NCBI RefSeq assembly: GCF_023703465.1
Contig: NZ_JAMQGP010000002.1
Span: 496,001-560,000, forward strand
Length of the DNA: 64,000 bases
Reading direction: 5' to 3'
Source: Echinimonas agarilytica
Lineage (GTDB): Bacteria; Pseudomonadota; Gammaproteobacteria; Enterobacterales; Neiellaceae
Shown here: one piece after another, positions 46,909 to 55,143 of the stretch
How positions within the stretch are numbered: position 1 is the stretch's first letter
How the letters are laid out: every line of letters starts with the position of its first letter
Program-made: the position numbers and the translations under genes
Notes under the pieces: model-generated
Database searches by the model: none
What the model was told of the DNA's origin: nothing
The model's input: the letters and a program-made list of their open reading frames with translations, nothing else

Positions 46909-48189
46909 ATGGACTCTCTTACCTTAGATCCTATTTCTTCGATTCATGGCACGGTCAATCTACCGGGCTCTAAAAGTGTATCTAACCGAGCGTTACTATT
47001 GGCAGCTTTAGCTAAAGGCCAAACGCGTCTGACCAACCTGCTTGATAGTGATGACATTCGTCATATGCTCAACGCATTGACTCAACTTGGCGTTCAGTTC
47101 GAGTTGTCGAGCTGTAAAACTAAATGTGTCGTGCAAGGAAATGGTGGTGCATTCGCACCGACTGAAGCATTGGATTTATTTTTAGGCAATGCCGGTACGG
47201 CGATGCGCCCTTTGTGCGCTGCTTTAACTTTAGGTTCAGGCGAGATTCTTCTCGGTGGCGAACCACGTATGGAGGAACGCCCAATTTTACATTTGGTAGA
47301 TGCACTCAAGGCTCTGGGGGCCGATGTGACGTATCTTAAAAATGAAGGATTTCCACCCGTTAAAATTATCGGAACAGGCTTAAATGGCGGCCATGTAAAA
47401 ATTGACGGCTCTATCTCAAGTCAGTTCTTAACAGCATTGCTGATGGCAGCTCCGTTGGCCAAAGCCGATCTTGATATTGAGATCATTGGTGAACTCGTCT
47501 CCAAGCCATACATCGACATTACACTACATCTGATGGCGCAATTTGGGATTGAAGTCAGCCATGACGATTATCAGGTGTTTCATGTCAAAGGCGGCCAGTC
47601 TTATGAGGGGGCAGGGGATTTGTTAGTTGAAGGCGACGCGTCATCCGCTTCTTATTTTCTCGCTGCTGCAGCCATTAAAGGTGGTGAAATCAAAGTGACG
47701 GGTATTGGTCGCAAGTCGATTCAAGGCGATATTCAATTTGCCGATGCCATTGAGAAAATGGGGGCTGAAATTGAGTGGGGTGATGATTACATTATCTCCC
47801 GTCGTGGCGACCTTAAAGCCGTTGATATGGACTTCAATCATATTCCAGATGCGGCCATGACCATTGCTACTGCGGCTTTATTCGCGCAAGGCACGACTGT
47901 CATTCGCAACGTGTACAATTGGCGTGTAAAAGAAACCGATCGTCTATCAGCCATGGCGACCGAGTTACGCAAAGTAGGAGCAGAGGTGATCGAAGGTGAA
48001 GACTATATTCAGATCACTCCGCCACAAACACTTAAGCATGCGGCCATCGATACCTATGATGACCACCGCATGGCCATGTGCTTTTCACTGGTGGCATTGT
48101 CAGATACACCGGTCACCATTAACGATCCGGGCTGTACCTCTAAAACATTTCCAGATTATTTTGACCGATTCAAAGGTTTATCCAGTTAA
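46909..48189 (+). CDS. aroA: 3-phosphoshikimate 1-carboxyvinyltransferase (EPSP synthase)
   Basis: 426 residues, the normal class I length. Substrate-binding motifs [23 protein letters not shown] and the late DDHRMAM are intact; the glyphosate-relevant region is of the sensitive class I type. It joins shikimate-3-phosphate and PEP on the way to chorismate. The start was placed at ATG 46909, which gives the standard MDSLTLDPI start; an upstream TTG at 46843 would add 22 residues reading through the palindrome. A terminator follows, separating it from cmk. Confidence 0.97.
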   Translation: MDSLTLDPISSIHGTVNLPGSKSVSNRALLLAALAKGQTRLTNLLDSDDIRHMLNALTQLGVQFELSSCKTKCVVQGNGGAFAPTEALDLFLGNAGTAMRPLCAALTLGSGEILLGGEPRMEERPILHLVDALKALGADVTYLKNEGFPPVKIIGTGLNGGHVKIDGSISSQFLTALLMAAPLAKADLDIEIIGELVSKPYIDITLHLMAQFGIEVSHDDYQVFHVKGGQSYEGAGDLLVEGDASSASYFLAAAAIKGGEIKVTGIGRKSIQGDIQFADAIEKMGAEIEWGDDYIISRRGDLKAVDMDFNHIPDAAMTIATAALFAQGTTVIRNVYNWRVKETDRLSAMATELRKVGAEVIEGEDYIQITPPQTLKHAAIDTYDDHRMAMCFSLVALSDTPVTINDPGCTSKTFPDYFDRFKGLSS

Positions 48190-48214
48190 TCGGCTCATCA
48201 ATTTATCTACTTTT

Positions 48215-48238
48215 AAAAGCAGCTTCGGCTGCTTTTTT
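48215..48238 (+). terminator. Terminator after aroA
   Basis: 9-bp stem AAAAGCAGC / GCTGCTTTT around a UUCG tetraloop, then more T. One of the best terminators in the window. Confidence 0.92.
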
Positions 48239-48380
48239 ACATTTAGGATTGTTTGATAGAGCGGTTGTGAATGCCAATACCATCGCTGCATCCATCCTAC
48301 CCCCTCAGAACTGGAGCGAAGCCTTTACAGAAAGCGAATACTTCTGAATGCCTAGACGCCGCAAATTCATCAATCTGACA

Positions 48381-48408
48381 TTGAGCTGGGAGCTTAAACC
48401 ACTATAAT
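48381..48408 (+). promoter_or_regulatory. Sigma-70 promoter upstream of cmk-rpsA
   Basis: TTGAGC (48381-48386), 16-base spacer, TATAAT (48403-48408), followed by a GC-containing discriminator (GTGCCGCC). About 60 bases ahead of the cmk start. Confidence 0.75.
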
Positions 48409-48467
48409 GTGCCGCCATATGAACGGGTATCAATCGTCTCGTTCGGTATTTGCTCAAGGAGTAGCAC

Positions 48468-49169
48468 GTGGCACCGTCTCAGAATTCAATTCCTATGATT
48501 GCGGTCGATGGACCGAGTGGCTCTGGTAAAGGAACGTTATCTAAAAGATTGGCGAAACGTTTTGGTTGGCAATTGCTCGATAGCGGTGCCATCTATCGCG
48601 TATTAGCATTAGCAGCGATTCATCACGAAATTGCATTGGACGATGAAGAGGCATTGGCCGCACTGGCTGCGCATCTTGATGTGGCATTTGAAGCCCGTGA
48701 AGACAGTGAAGTTGTGAGCGTAATGCTCGAAGGCGAAGATGTTAGCTCTAGCATTCGCACCGAAGAGTGTGGTGCTGCAGCGTCAAAAGTTGCGCCATTT
48801 CCAGCGGTCAGAGAAGCATTGCTTCGACGCCAGCGTGGTTTTAGAACATCTCCAGGGCTGGTTGCCGACGGCCGAGACATGGGAACCGTGGTTTTCCCTG
48901 ACGCCCCTGTTAAAGTGTTCTTGACAGCAAGTGCTGAGGAACGGGCCCAACGCAGGGTTTCTCAGTTGCAAAATCACGGTCAGAGTGTTAATATCGCGCA
49001 AATTTTAGCCGACATCAAAGCTCGTGATGATCGGGATATGAACCGAAGTGTAGCGCCATTGCGGCCTGCAGAAGACGCTTTAGTTCTTGATTCCACTGAG
49101 TTGAGCTTGGATGAGGTTGAAGCGAAGGTTGTCGAATACGCACAATCTCGCTTATCGAACATTGTGTAG
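48468..49169 (+). CDS. cmk: Cytidylate kinase
   Basis: 233 residues. The P-loop GPSGSGKGT lies at 15-23; the long CMP-binding insert of the bacterial enzyme and the lid region RDDRDMNR are present. It phosphorylates CMP and dCMP. The start is GTG at 48468 with AAGGAG seven bases upstream. cmk just before rpsA is a conserved pair in gammaproteobacteria. Confidence 0.96.
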   Translation: MAPSQNSIPMIAVDGPSGSGKGTLSKRLAKRFGWQLLDSGAIYRVLALAAIHHEIALDDEEALAALAAHLDVAFEAREDSEVVSVMLEGEDVSSSIRTEECGAAASKVAPFPAVREALLRRQRGFRTSPGLVADGRDMGTVVFPDAPVKVFLTASAEERAQRRVSQLQNHGQSVNIAQILADIKARDDRDMNRSVAPLRPAEDALVLDSTELSLDEVEAKVVEYAQSRLSNIV

Positions 49170-49189
49170 ACGATAGGTCTACGAATGGG

Positions 49190-49248
49190 TACCGCAAGTA
49201 AGGATGCAAGCGGTAATTTATAAGCAGCCCCAGCTAGCCGGATGCTAG
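49190..49248 (+). promoter_or_regulatory. rpsA leader with two hairpins carrying GGA in the loop
   Basis: Hairpin 1: TACCGC (49190-49195) / GCGGTA (49210-49215), its 14-base loop containing AAGGA. Hairpin 2: CTAGC (49234-49238) / GCTAG (49244-49248), loop CGGAT. The start codon lies 35 bases further on with no Shine-Dalgarno sequence, only AT-rich bases. E. coli rpsA is known to have such a leader, through which S1 represses its own synthesis. Confidence 0.65.
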
Positions 49249-49283
49249 GTGGTACTTTTTTATTTGTAAAAGTTAAATTAAAC

Positions 49284-50960
49284 ATGACTGAATCATTTGC
49301 TGATCTCTTTGAACAAAGCTTACAAGAAATTGAAACTCGTCCTGGTTCTATCGTAAAAGGCGAAATCGTTGCTATTGAAAACGGTGTCGTACTTGTCGAT
49401 GCAGGTCTTAAATCTGAAAGCGCAATCCCAGTAGAGCAATTCAAAAACGCTGAAGGCGAAATTGAAGTTAGCTTGGGCGACGTTGTTGACGTTGCACTTG
49501 ACGCGATTGAAGATGGTTTCGGTGAAACTCAGCTTTCTCGTGAGAAAGCTAAACGTCACGAAGCTTGGATCGTTCTCGAAAAAGCTTACGAAGGCGCAGA
49601 AACTGTTATCGGTGTTATCAACGGTAAAGTTAAAGGCGGTTTCACTGTTGATGTAGGTACTATCCGTGCATTCTTGCCTGGTTCATTGGTTGACGTTCGC
49701 CCAGTTCGCGATACAACTCACCTTGAAGGCAAAGAGCTAGAGTTCAAAGTTATCAAGCTAGACAAGCGCCGTAACAACGTTGTTGTTTCACGTCGTTCTG
49801 TTATTGAATCTGAGACAAGCCAAGAGCGCGAAAGCCTCCTTGAAAATCTTCAAGAAGGTCAAGAAGTTAAAGGTATCGTCAAGAACCTTACTGAATACGG
49901 CGCATTCGTTGACTTGGGTGGCGTTGATGGCCTCCTTCATATCACTGACATGGCTTGGAAACGCGTTAAGCACCCAAGCGAAATCGTCAACGTTGGTGAT
50001 GAAATCAATGTTAAAGTCCTCAAGTTTGACCGTGAGCGCACACGCGTATCATTAGGTCTTAAGCAATTGGGCGAAGATCCATGGGTCGCAATCGCAGCTC
50101 GTTACCCAGAGAGCACTCGTTTGACGGGTCGTGTAACAAACTTAACTGATTACGGTTGCTTCGTAGAAATCGAAGAAGGCGTTGAAGGTTTGGTTCACGT
50201 TTCTGAAATGGATTGGACTAACAAAAACATCCACCCTGCGAAAGTTGTTCAGTTGGGTGATAGTGTTGAAGTTATGGTTCTTGAAATTGACGAAGAGCGT
50301 CGTCGTATTTCATTGGGTCTTAAGCAATGTAAAGCTAACCCATGGGATGAGTTCGCTGTTAACTGTAATAAAGGCGACCAAGTATCTGGTAAGATCAAGT
50401 CTATCACTGACTTCGGTATCTTTATCGGCTTGGAAGGCGGCATTGACGGTTTGGTTCACTTGTCTGACATTTCTTGGAACGCAACGGGTGAAGAAGCCGT
50501 TCGTGAATACAAGAAAGGCGACGAAGTTACTGCAATCGTTCTTCAAGTTGACCCAGAGCGCGAGCGCATCAGCTTGGGCGTGAAGCAACTTGCTGAAGAT
50601 CCTTTCAACAAATACCTGAACGATAACAAGAAAGGTGCTATTGTTAATGGTACTGTTGCTGCAGTAGACGCGAAAGGCGCGACTATTGAATTGGCTGACA
50701 GCGTTGAAGGTTATGTTCGCGTAGCTGATATCTCTCGTGACCGTATCGAAGATGCTTCTTTGGTATTGAACGAAGGTGATGCAGTTGAAGCTCGCTTAAT
50801 GGGTGTTGACCGTAAAAACCGCCAAATCAATCTGTCTATCCGTGCTAAGGATGAAGCAGAAGAGAAAGCGGCTATGGATAAAGTCAACAGCGATTCAAGC
50901 TCTAGCGATGCAGGCTTCTCTAACGCCATGGCTGAAGCGTTCAAAAACGCTAAAGGCTAA
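49284..50960 (+). CDS. rpsA: 30S ribosomal protein S1
   Basis: 558 residues, as in E. coli (557). Six S1 domains in tandem; the last four show the clear repeat of GxVxxxTxYGxFVxL...LVHxSxxxW...[21 protein letters not shown]. It binds mRNA on the ribosome and unfolds structured leaders. The start was placed at 49284 ([13 protein letters not shown]); 14 codons further upstream are open but lie in the hairpin leader. Base composition and codon use show strong translation selection. Confidence 0.98.
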   Translation: MTESFADLFEQSLQEIETRPGSIVKGEIVAIENGVVLVDAGLKSESAIPVEQFKNAEGEIEVSLGDVVDVALDAIEDGFGETQLSREKAKRHEAWIVLEKAYEGAETVIGVINGKVKGGFTVDVGTIRAFLPGSLVDVRPVRDTTHLEGKELEFKVIKLDKRRNNVVVSRRSVIESETSQERESLLENLQEGQEVKGIVKNLTEYGAFVDLGGVDGLLHITDMAWKRVKHPSEIVNVGDEINVKVLKFDRERTRVSLGLKQLGEDPWVAIAARYPESTRLTGRVTNLTDYGCFVEIEEGVEGLVHVSEMDWTNKNIHPAKVVQLGDSVEVMVLEIDEERRRISLGLKQCKANPWDEFAVNCNKGDQVSGKIKSITDFGIFIGLEGGIDGLVHLSDISWNATGEEAVREYKKGDEVTAIVLQVDPERERISLGVKQLAEDPFNKYLNDNKKGAIVNGTVAAVDAKGATIELADSVEGYVRVADISRDRIEDASLVLNEGDAVEARLMGVDRKNRQINLSIRAKDEAEEKAAMDKVNSDSSSSDAGFSNAMAEAFKNAKG

Positions 50961-50963
50961 GCC

Positions 50964-50990
50964 TAATGAGGGAGTTTCGGCTCCCTTATT
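50964..50990 (+). terminator. Hairpin between rpsA and ihfB, possible weak terminator
   Basis: 10-bp stem AATGAGGGAG / CTCCCTTATT (one G-U) around TTTCGG, without a long T-run. It may attenuate or stabilise the rpsA mRNA. Confidence 0.55.
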
Positions 50991-51043
50991 GCAGTGACAA
51001 CTCACCAATTGGCAATGTTTTAACAGGACGGCAACGGTAAACT

Positions 51044-51328
51044 ATGACCAAATCTGAACTGATTGAACGCTTGGCCAGCAAGCAGTTGCAGCTGTCAGCG
51101 AAAGATGTAGAAGTGGCAATCAAAGAGCTCATTGAGCAAATGGCCGGTACCCTTGAATCCGGAGAACGGATCGAGATTCGTGGTTTTGGCAGTTTCTCTT
51201 TGCACTATCGTGCTCCGAGAGTCGGTCGTAATCCGAAAACTGGTGATTCAGTTGAGCTAGAGGGCAAATATGTTCCTCACTTTAAGCCTGGCAAAGAGTT
51301 ACGTGAACGCGTGAACAATGTTGGCTAA
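51044..51328 (+). CDS. ihfB: Integration host factor subunit beta
   Basis: 94 residues of the HU/IHF family. The start [11 protein letters not shown] and the DNA-intercalating arm region [22 protein letters not shown] with its Pro are typical of IHF-beta; HU proteins differ in this region. It forms the sharp-bending heterodimer with IhfA. The position after rpsA is conserved. A strong terminator follows. Confidence 0.96.
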   Translation: MTKSELIERLASKQLQLSAKDVEVAIKELIEQMAGTLESGERIEIRGFGSFSLHYRAPRVGRNPKTGDSVELEGKYVPHFKPGKELRERVNNVG

Positions 51329-51359
51329 AAGTCATTCACATTGAATTCGTAAAAATAAG

Positions 51360-51394
51360 AACGGCATGCTCAATAGGCGTGCCGTTTTTTTTTT
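51360..51394 (+). terminator. Terminator after ihfB
   Basis: 9-bp stem ACGGCATGC / GCGTGCCGT (one T-G pair) with a seven-base loop, followed by ten T. Confidence 0.9.
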
Positions 51395-51437
51395 GCGATA
51401 ATAAAGCTTACAAATCTAAAAGAGCCCACGGTTTAAT

Positions 51438-51710
51438 ATGAAATTATTTATAACCTGTGTGATCATTATTCTATTTGTCGTATTGGGCTTAAGCTTTGGT
51501 GCTCAAAACGATACGCAAATAGAGGTCAATTATCTCATCGCGAAAGATACATTCTCTTTTCCTGCTGTAGTGGCATGTGTTTTAGTCGCTGGATTTCTTC
51601 TTGGCTGGTTAGCAACGGCTTCTGGTTACTTTTCTGCACGGATGAAACATGGACGATTGCTTCGAAAATACAAGAAGCTTCAAAAGCAACTTGATTCGGC
51701 TGAACAGTAA
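51438..51710 (+). CDS. lapA: Lipopolysaccharide assembly protein LapA
   Basis: 90 residues with two membrane helices (about 2-22 and 40-62) and a basic, helical cytoplasmic tail. It is the small partner of LapB (YciS/YciM in E. coli). The pair tunes LpxC breakdown by FtsH and so LPS synthesis. lapB starts two bases after its stop. Confidence 0.92.
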   Translation: MKLFITCVIIILFVVLGLSFGAQNDTQIEVNYLIAKDTFSFPAVVACVLVAGFLLGWLATASGYFSARMKHGRLLRKYKKLQKQLDSAEQ

Positions 51711-51712
51711 TT

Positions 51713-52873
51713 ATGATTGAGCTGTTGTTTCTGCTACTTCCAATTGCCGCTGCTTATGGTTGGTACATGGGGCGGCGCAGTGCAACTCAAAATCAGCGTG
51801 ATCAGAAACAACAACTGTCTGAGCAATATGTTGCCGGACTGAATTATCTATTATCAGATCAAGCTGACAAAGCAGTTGATCTCTTCATCGACATGATCGA
51901 AGTCGATAATGACACCATCGATACACACATGGCGCTCGGCAGCTTGTTTCGTCGACGGGGTGAAGTTGATCGAGCCATCAAAATTCATCAAAACATCCTT
52001 GAGCGTAGCCAGATCAGTCAAGAGCAATACAATATTGCCGCACTTGAGCTTGCTCGTGATTTTACCGCTGCGGGTTTGCTCGATAGAGCAGAAGATCTTT
52101 ATAAATCCATCGCGGGCACTAAGAGTCACGGCGAGCAGGCCACTCAAGAACTTGTTTCAATTTATCAGCAGTTGAAAGATTGGAAGCAAGCCATCTTCTA
52201 TGCTGAACGCTTATCTATTGATGCGAATACAGCCAGAATAATTGCCCAGTTTTATTGTGAGCTGGCAGAAGAGTCGAAGGGAGTTGGCAGCGACGTTAAA
52301 GTTAAGTTTCTTAAAAAAGCGTTGAAGGTCGATGCCTGCTGCGTGCGAGCCAGTATTATGCTTGGCCAATTGCATTCGGAACAGGGGCATTGGCAGCAGG
52401 CAATTGAACATTTTCAGCATGTTGTTGAGCAAGATATTGAATTGGTCACTGAGGTGATAAAGCCATTATCAGAATGCTATCAACGCTTAGATATGGAAGG
52501 GCAATTTCAACACTTTTTGATTCATGCAGTCGAGAAGGGCGCAGGCGCATCTGCTGTCATTGTGTTGGCTGAACTATTGAAAAAACAAGGCTTAGAAAAA
52601 GATGCAGAAACGCTAGAGCTTGGCCAACTCCGACGGTTTCCGTCGCTGAAAGGTTTTTTCCATTATATGGAATACCATGTAGCGCGAATAGTAGAGCCAG
52701 AAGCTCGCAGCAGCTTAGCGACACTGCAAAAACTTGTTGGCCAACAATTATCCATTAAACCTAAGTACCGTTGCCAAAGCTGCGGTTTCTCGAGCAATAT
52801 ATTGCAATGGCAATGCCCTTCCTGTAAAAGCTGGGGCGAAACCAAACCCGTCCGTGGTTTAGACGGCGAATAA
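51713..52873 (+). CDS. lapB: Lipopolysaccharide assembly protein LapB
   Basis: 386 residues: N-terminal membrane helix (about 2-17), an array of TPR repeats (about 35-330), and a C-terminal rubredoxin-like metal site with two CxxC pairs (YRCQSCGF and [11 protein letters not shown]). It scaffolds FtsH-dependent degradation of LpxC. Normal length; coupled with lapA. Confidence 0.95.
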   Translation: MIELLFLLLPIAAAYGWYMGRRSATQNQRDQKQQLSEQYVAGLNYLLSDQADKAVDLFIDMIEVDNDTIDTHMALGSLFRRRGEVDRAIKIHQNILERSQISQEQYNIAALELARDFTAAGLLDRAEDLYKSIAGTKSHGEQATQELVSIYQQLKDWKQAIFYAERLSIDANTARIIAQFYCELAEESKGVGSDVKVKFLKKALKVDACCVRASIMLGQLHSEQGHWQQAIEHFQHVVEQDIELVTEVIKPLSECYQRLDMEGQFQHFLIHAVEKGAGASAVIVLAELLKKQGLEKDAETLELGQLRRFPSLKGFFHYMEYHVARIVEPEARSSLATLQKLVGQQLSIKPKYRCQSCGFSSNILQWQCPSCKSWGETKPVRGLDGE

Positions 52874-52890
52874 TTCACAAGAGGACTCTC

Positions 52891-53592
52891 ATGACAGACT
52901 CAAAAGTAATCGTAGCGTTGGATTATGACGACCAAGATCGAGCGCTAAATTTCGTCGATAGTATTGAACCTGGCAGTTGCCGGTTGAAAGTCGGCAAAGA
53001 GATGTTTACTTACTTTGGGCCGTCATTTGTTAGAAGTTTGGTTGAGCGTAAATTCGATGTATTTCTCGACTTAAAATTTCACGACATTCCAAATACTGTG
53101 GCGAAAGCCGTTGCCGCTTCTGCTGATCTCGGTGTGTGGATGGTCAATGTGCACGCAAGTGGTGGGCGCGGCATGATGGAAGCTGCAAAAAAGTCACTGG
53201 AATCTTATGGTGCCGATGCCCCCCAGCTTATTGCTGTGACCGTGCTGACGAGTATGAGCAGCGACGACCTCAGAGACATTGGCTGGAAAGTCGAACCGTT
53301 TGAGCAAGTTCGTCGCTTGGCGTCATTAACTCAAGAAGCAGGGCTCGACGGTGTGGTTTGCTCGGCGCGAGAAGCGCGCATGCTCAAAAGCCGTCTAGGT
53401 AAAGATTTTGTCTTAGTCACTCCGGGTATCCGCCCGATTGGCGCAGATGCAGGAGATCAACACCGTATTGTGACGCCGGAAAAAGCGGTTGAAGATGGTG
53501 CAGATTACTTAGTGATTGGGCGTCCGATTACTCAAGCTCAAGATCCTTTACAGGTGCTTCAACAGATTAATCAATCGTTAGCAAACATTTAG
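52891..53592 (+). CDS. pyrF: Orotidine 5'-phosphate decarboxylase
   Basis: 233 residues. The catalytic lysine-aspartate network is visible as [11 protein letters not shown]; the N-terminal VALDYDD and the late PGIRP segment bind phosphate and substrate. It makes UMP, the last step of pyrimidine synthesis. Start at 52891 with AAGAGGA upstream. lapB-pyrF is the usual order. Confidence 0.96.
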   Translation: MTDSKVIVALDYDDQDRALNFVDSIEPGSCRLKVGKEMFTYFGPSFVRSLVERKFDVFLDLKFHDIPNTVAKAVAASADLGVWMVNVHASGGRGMMEAAKKSLESYGADAPQLIAVTVLTSMSSDDLRDIGWKVEPFEQVRRLASLTQEAGLDGVVCSAREARMLKSRLGKDFVLVTPGIRPIGADAGDQHRIVTPEKAVEDGADYLVIGRPITQAQDPLQVLQQINQSLANI

Positions 53593-53600
53593 TAAATTTA

Positions 53601-54203
53601 TCACTGCTCGGGCAATACGTGATTGTCTGAGCGTTTTACATACCCGACACATAGCGCAGTAATAAGCCCACCTAATGCCCCTCCAACGTGGGCTTGTACT
53701 GCTACAGTCGCATCAATTAGATGCGCTGACACAGCGCTTCCTCCGTTGAATAATTCCCAACCTATCTTGATACAAATTCCCACCAATAACGTACTCATAA
53801 TTAATGGCGCTGAACGAAATTCTCGTATCGCTAAATAGACCATACACCCGTGTAGCGCTCCAGACAGACCTACAAGGCTGGTTAGGCTATCATTTAAGCA
53901 TGCAAAGTAGGCCGTAGAGACTGCCCCCATAAGCAATGTGACTGCAACAATGCGCCAGCCTTTTAAACTTCCTTCATTGAACGCGCACAAAAAAACATAG
54001 GCGGCTAAGTTCATGATGAGGTGATACAAGTTTGTATGTAACAATGGCGCAGAGAGCAGCACCCATAATTGAGAGACTAATGGTCGATCGGATTGATACG
54101 CCAGAGCACTGTCAATACTTTGAGGCCAACACATCAGTAGAGTGGTTGAAACCAAAGGTATGAGCAAGATGGGGAGCCAATGCACCAAACGATGAATTAC
54201 CAT
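53601..54203 (-). CDS. rrtA: Rhombosortase (rhomboid-family intramembrane serine protease)
   Basis: 200 residues with about six membrane helices. Rhomboid active-site features: HTNLYHLIMN (His56, His61, Asn65) in helix 2, the catalytic Ser114 in GLSGALHG, and the catalytic His172 in AHVGGALGG. Small size and the GLSGxLHG form match the rhombosortase subgroup, which cleaves proteins with a GlyGly-CTERM tail. One such target is in this window at 9407-10237. It is divergent from the DTW gene with only 23 bases between starts. Confidence 0.87.
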   Translation of the reverse strand: MVIHRLVHWLPILLIPLVSTTLLMCWPQSIDSALAYQSDRPLVSQLWVLLSAPLLHTNLYHLIMNLAAYVFLCAFNEGSLKGWRIVAVTLLMGAVSTAYFACLNDSLTSLVGLSGALHGCMVYLAIREFRSAPLIMSTLLVGICIKIGWELFNGGSAVSAHLIDATVAVQAHVGGALGGLITALCVGYVKRSDNHVLPEQ

Positions 54204-54226
54204 AGCGGCCTATTGAGTGAGTTTTT

Positions 54227-54823
54227 GTGAAATTGAATAAGCGTCTGAATTGCAGCCAATGTTTGCGCCCTCAAACATTGTGCCACTGTCATCTAATCGA
54301 GCGTATCTCAAGCGATCTTCCGATAGTGATACTACAGCACCCTGATGAACAAAATCATCCTTTTAATACTGCTCGCATCGTTCGTGATTCAATTATTCAG
54401 TCAACCTTACTCACGGGTACCCAATGGTCGTTGTCAGAAGGGGCTTTGTCTGAGGCAATGCCAAAACGCGCTTGGCCATTTTTGTTGTATACAGGTGAGC
54501 CTATTGTTTCGGTATCAGGGATTAAATCTGAAATAAATGAACACGGTGGAACGCCTGTCGCGATTATACTTGACGGCACTTGGCGCAACACCCGCGAAAT
54601 ATTACTGAGCTCTCCACAATTGCAGTCGGTGCCACGAGTCGCGCTCTTATTGCCTAAAACTAGCACATATGCCATTCGAAAGAGTAATGTCCAAGGTGGC
54701 TTGGCAACAATAGAAGCAGCTTATCATTTGCTGACTCAATGGCATGAAAATGAGCAATATCAAGGTTTATTAACGCCGTTCGAGTATATGGTTGCGCAGC
54801 AAAGGCAATTTGTTCCCAGTTAA
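54227..54823 (+). CDS. DTW-domain tRNA-uridine aminocarboxypropyltransferase-like protein
   Basis: 198 residues. An N-terminal zinc-type cluster (CSQCLRPQTLCHC), the segment LQHPDEQNHPFNTARI and the DxTW motif (LDGTWRNTRE) identify the DTW family. E. coli TapT (YfiP) of this family puts the acp group on uridine 47 of tRNAs using SAM. This member is shorter than YfiP and may be TapT or a paralogue. Start is GTG at 54227 with GAGTGA upstream. Confidence 0.85.
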   Translation: MKLNKRLNCSQCLRPQTLCHCHLIERISSDLPIVILQHPDEQNHPFNTARIVRDSIIQSTLLTGTQWSLSEGALSEAMPKRAWPFLLYTGEPIVSVSGIKSEINEHGGTPVAIILDGTWRNTREILLSSPQLQSVPRVALLLPKTSTYAIRKSNVQGGLATIEAAYHLLTQWHENEQYQGLLTPFEYMVAQQRQFVPS

Positions 54824-54880
54824 GTCAGCCGTACCACACAAGTATTGGGGATTGGGACAATTTGTATTATGATTTGTAAT

Positions 54881-54895
54881 TGATAACTATTATTA
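54881..54895. promoter_or_regulatory. Candidate Fur box upstream of feoA
   Basis: TGATAAC-T-ATTATTA, two mismatches from the 7-1-7 form TGATAAT-N-ATTATCA, in a strongly AT-rich stretch 24 bases before the feoA start. Expected for an iron-regulated feo operon. Confidence 0.7.
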
Positions 54896-54918
54896 TTTAT
54901 ATTAACTTTTGGTTTCCA

Positions 54919-55143
54919 ATGACATTAGATCGATTAAAGCCCCATCAAAAAGCTCTTATAAGGGCGATTCAATGCAAGCAACCTGCACGCGGTAAACTGA
55001 TGGATCTCGGCTTAGTGCCTGGCGCAGCCGTAACCTACGTGCGTTCGGCACCTTACGGTGCTGGATGCCAAATTGAAGTGAAGCGCACGCAATTGATGTT
55101 GCGTGATGATGTTGCAAAAGAAATAGAGGTTCAACTCGCATAA
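54919..55143 (+). CDS. feoA: Ferrous iron transport protein A
   Basis: 74 residues, one SH3-like domain typical of FeoA (KLMDLGLVPGAAVTYVRSAP...). It assists FeoB, probably at the cytoplasmic G-domain. The start was set at 54919; an upstream TTG would give an unusual hydrophobic lead. The stop overlaps the feoB start by one base (TAATG). Confidence 0.93.
   Translation: MTLDRLKPHQKALIRAIQCKQPARGKLMDLGLVPGAAVTYVRSAPYGAGCQIEVKRTQLMLRDDVAKEIEVQLA

Noticed and set aside
48980-49444. A 154-residue minus-strand ORF
   Set aside because: Antisense to the 3' end of cmk, the rpsA leader and the start of rpsA, all well supported on the plus strand.
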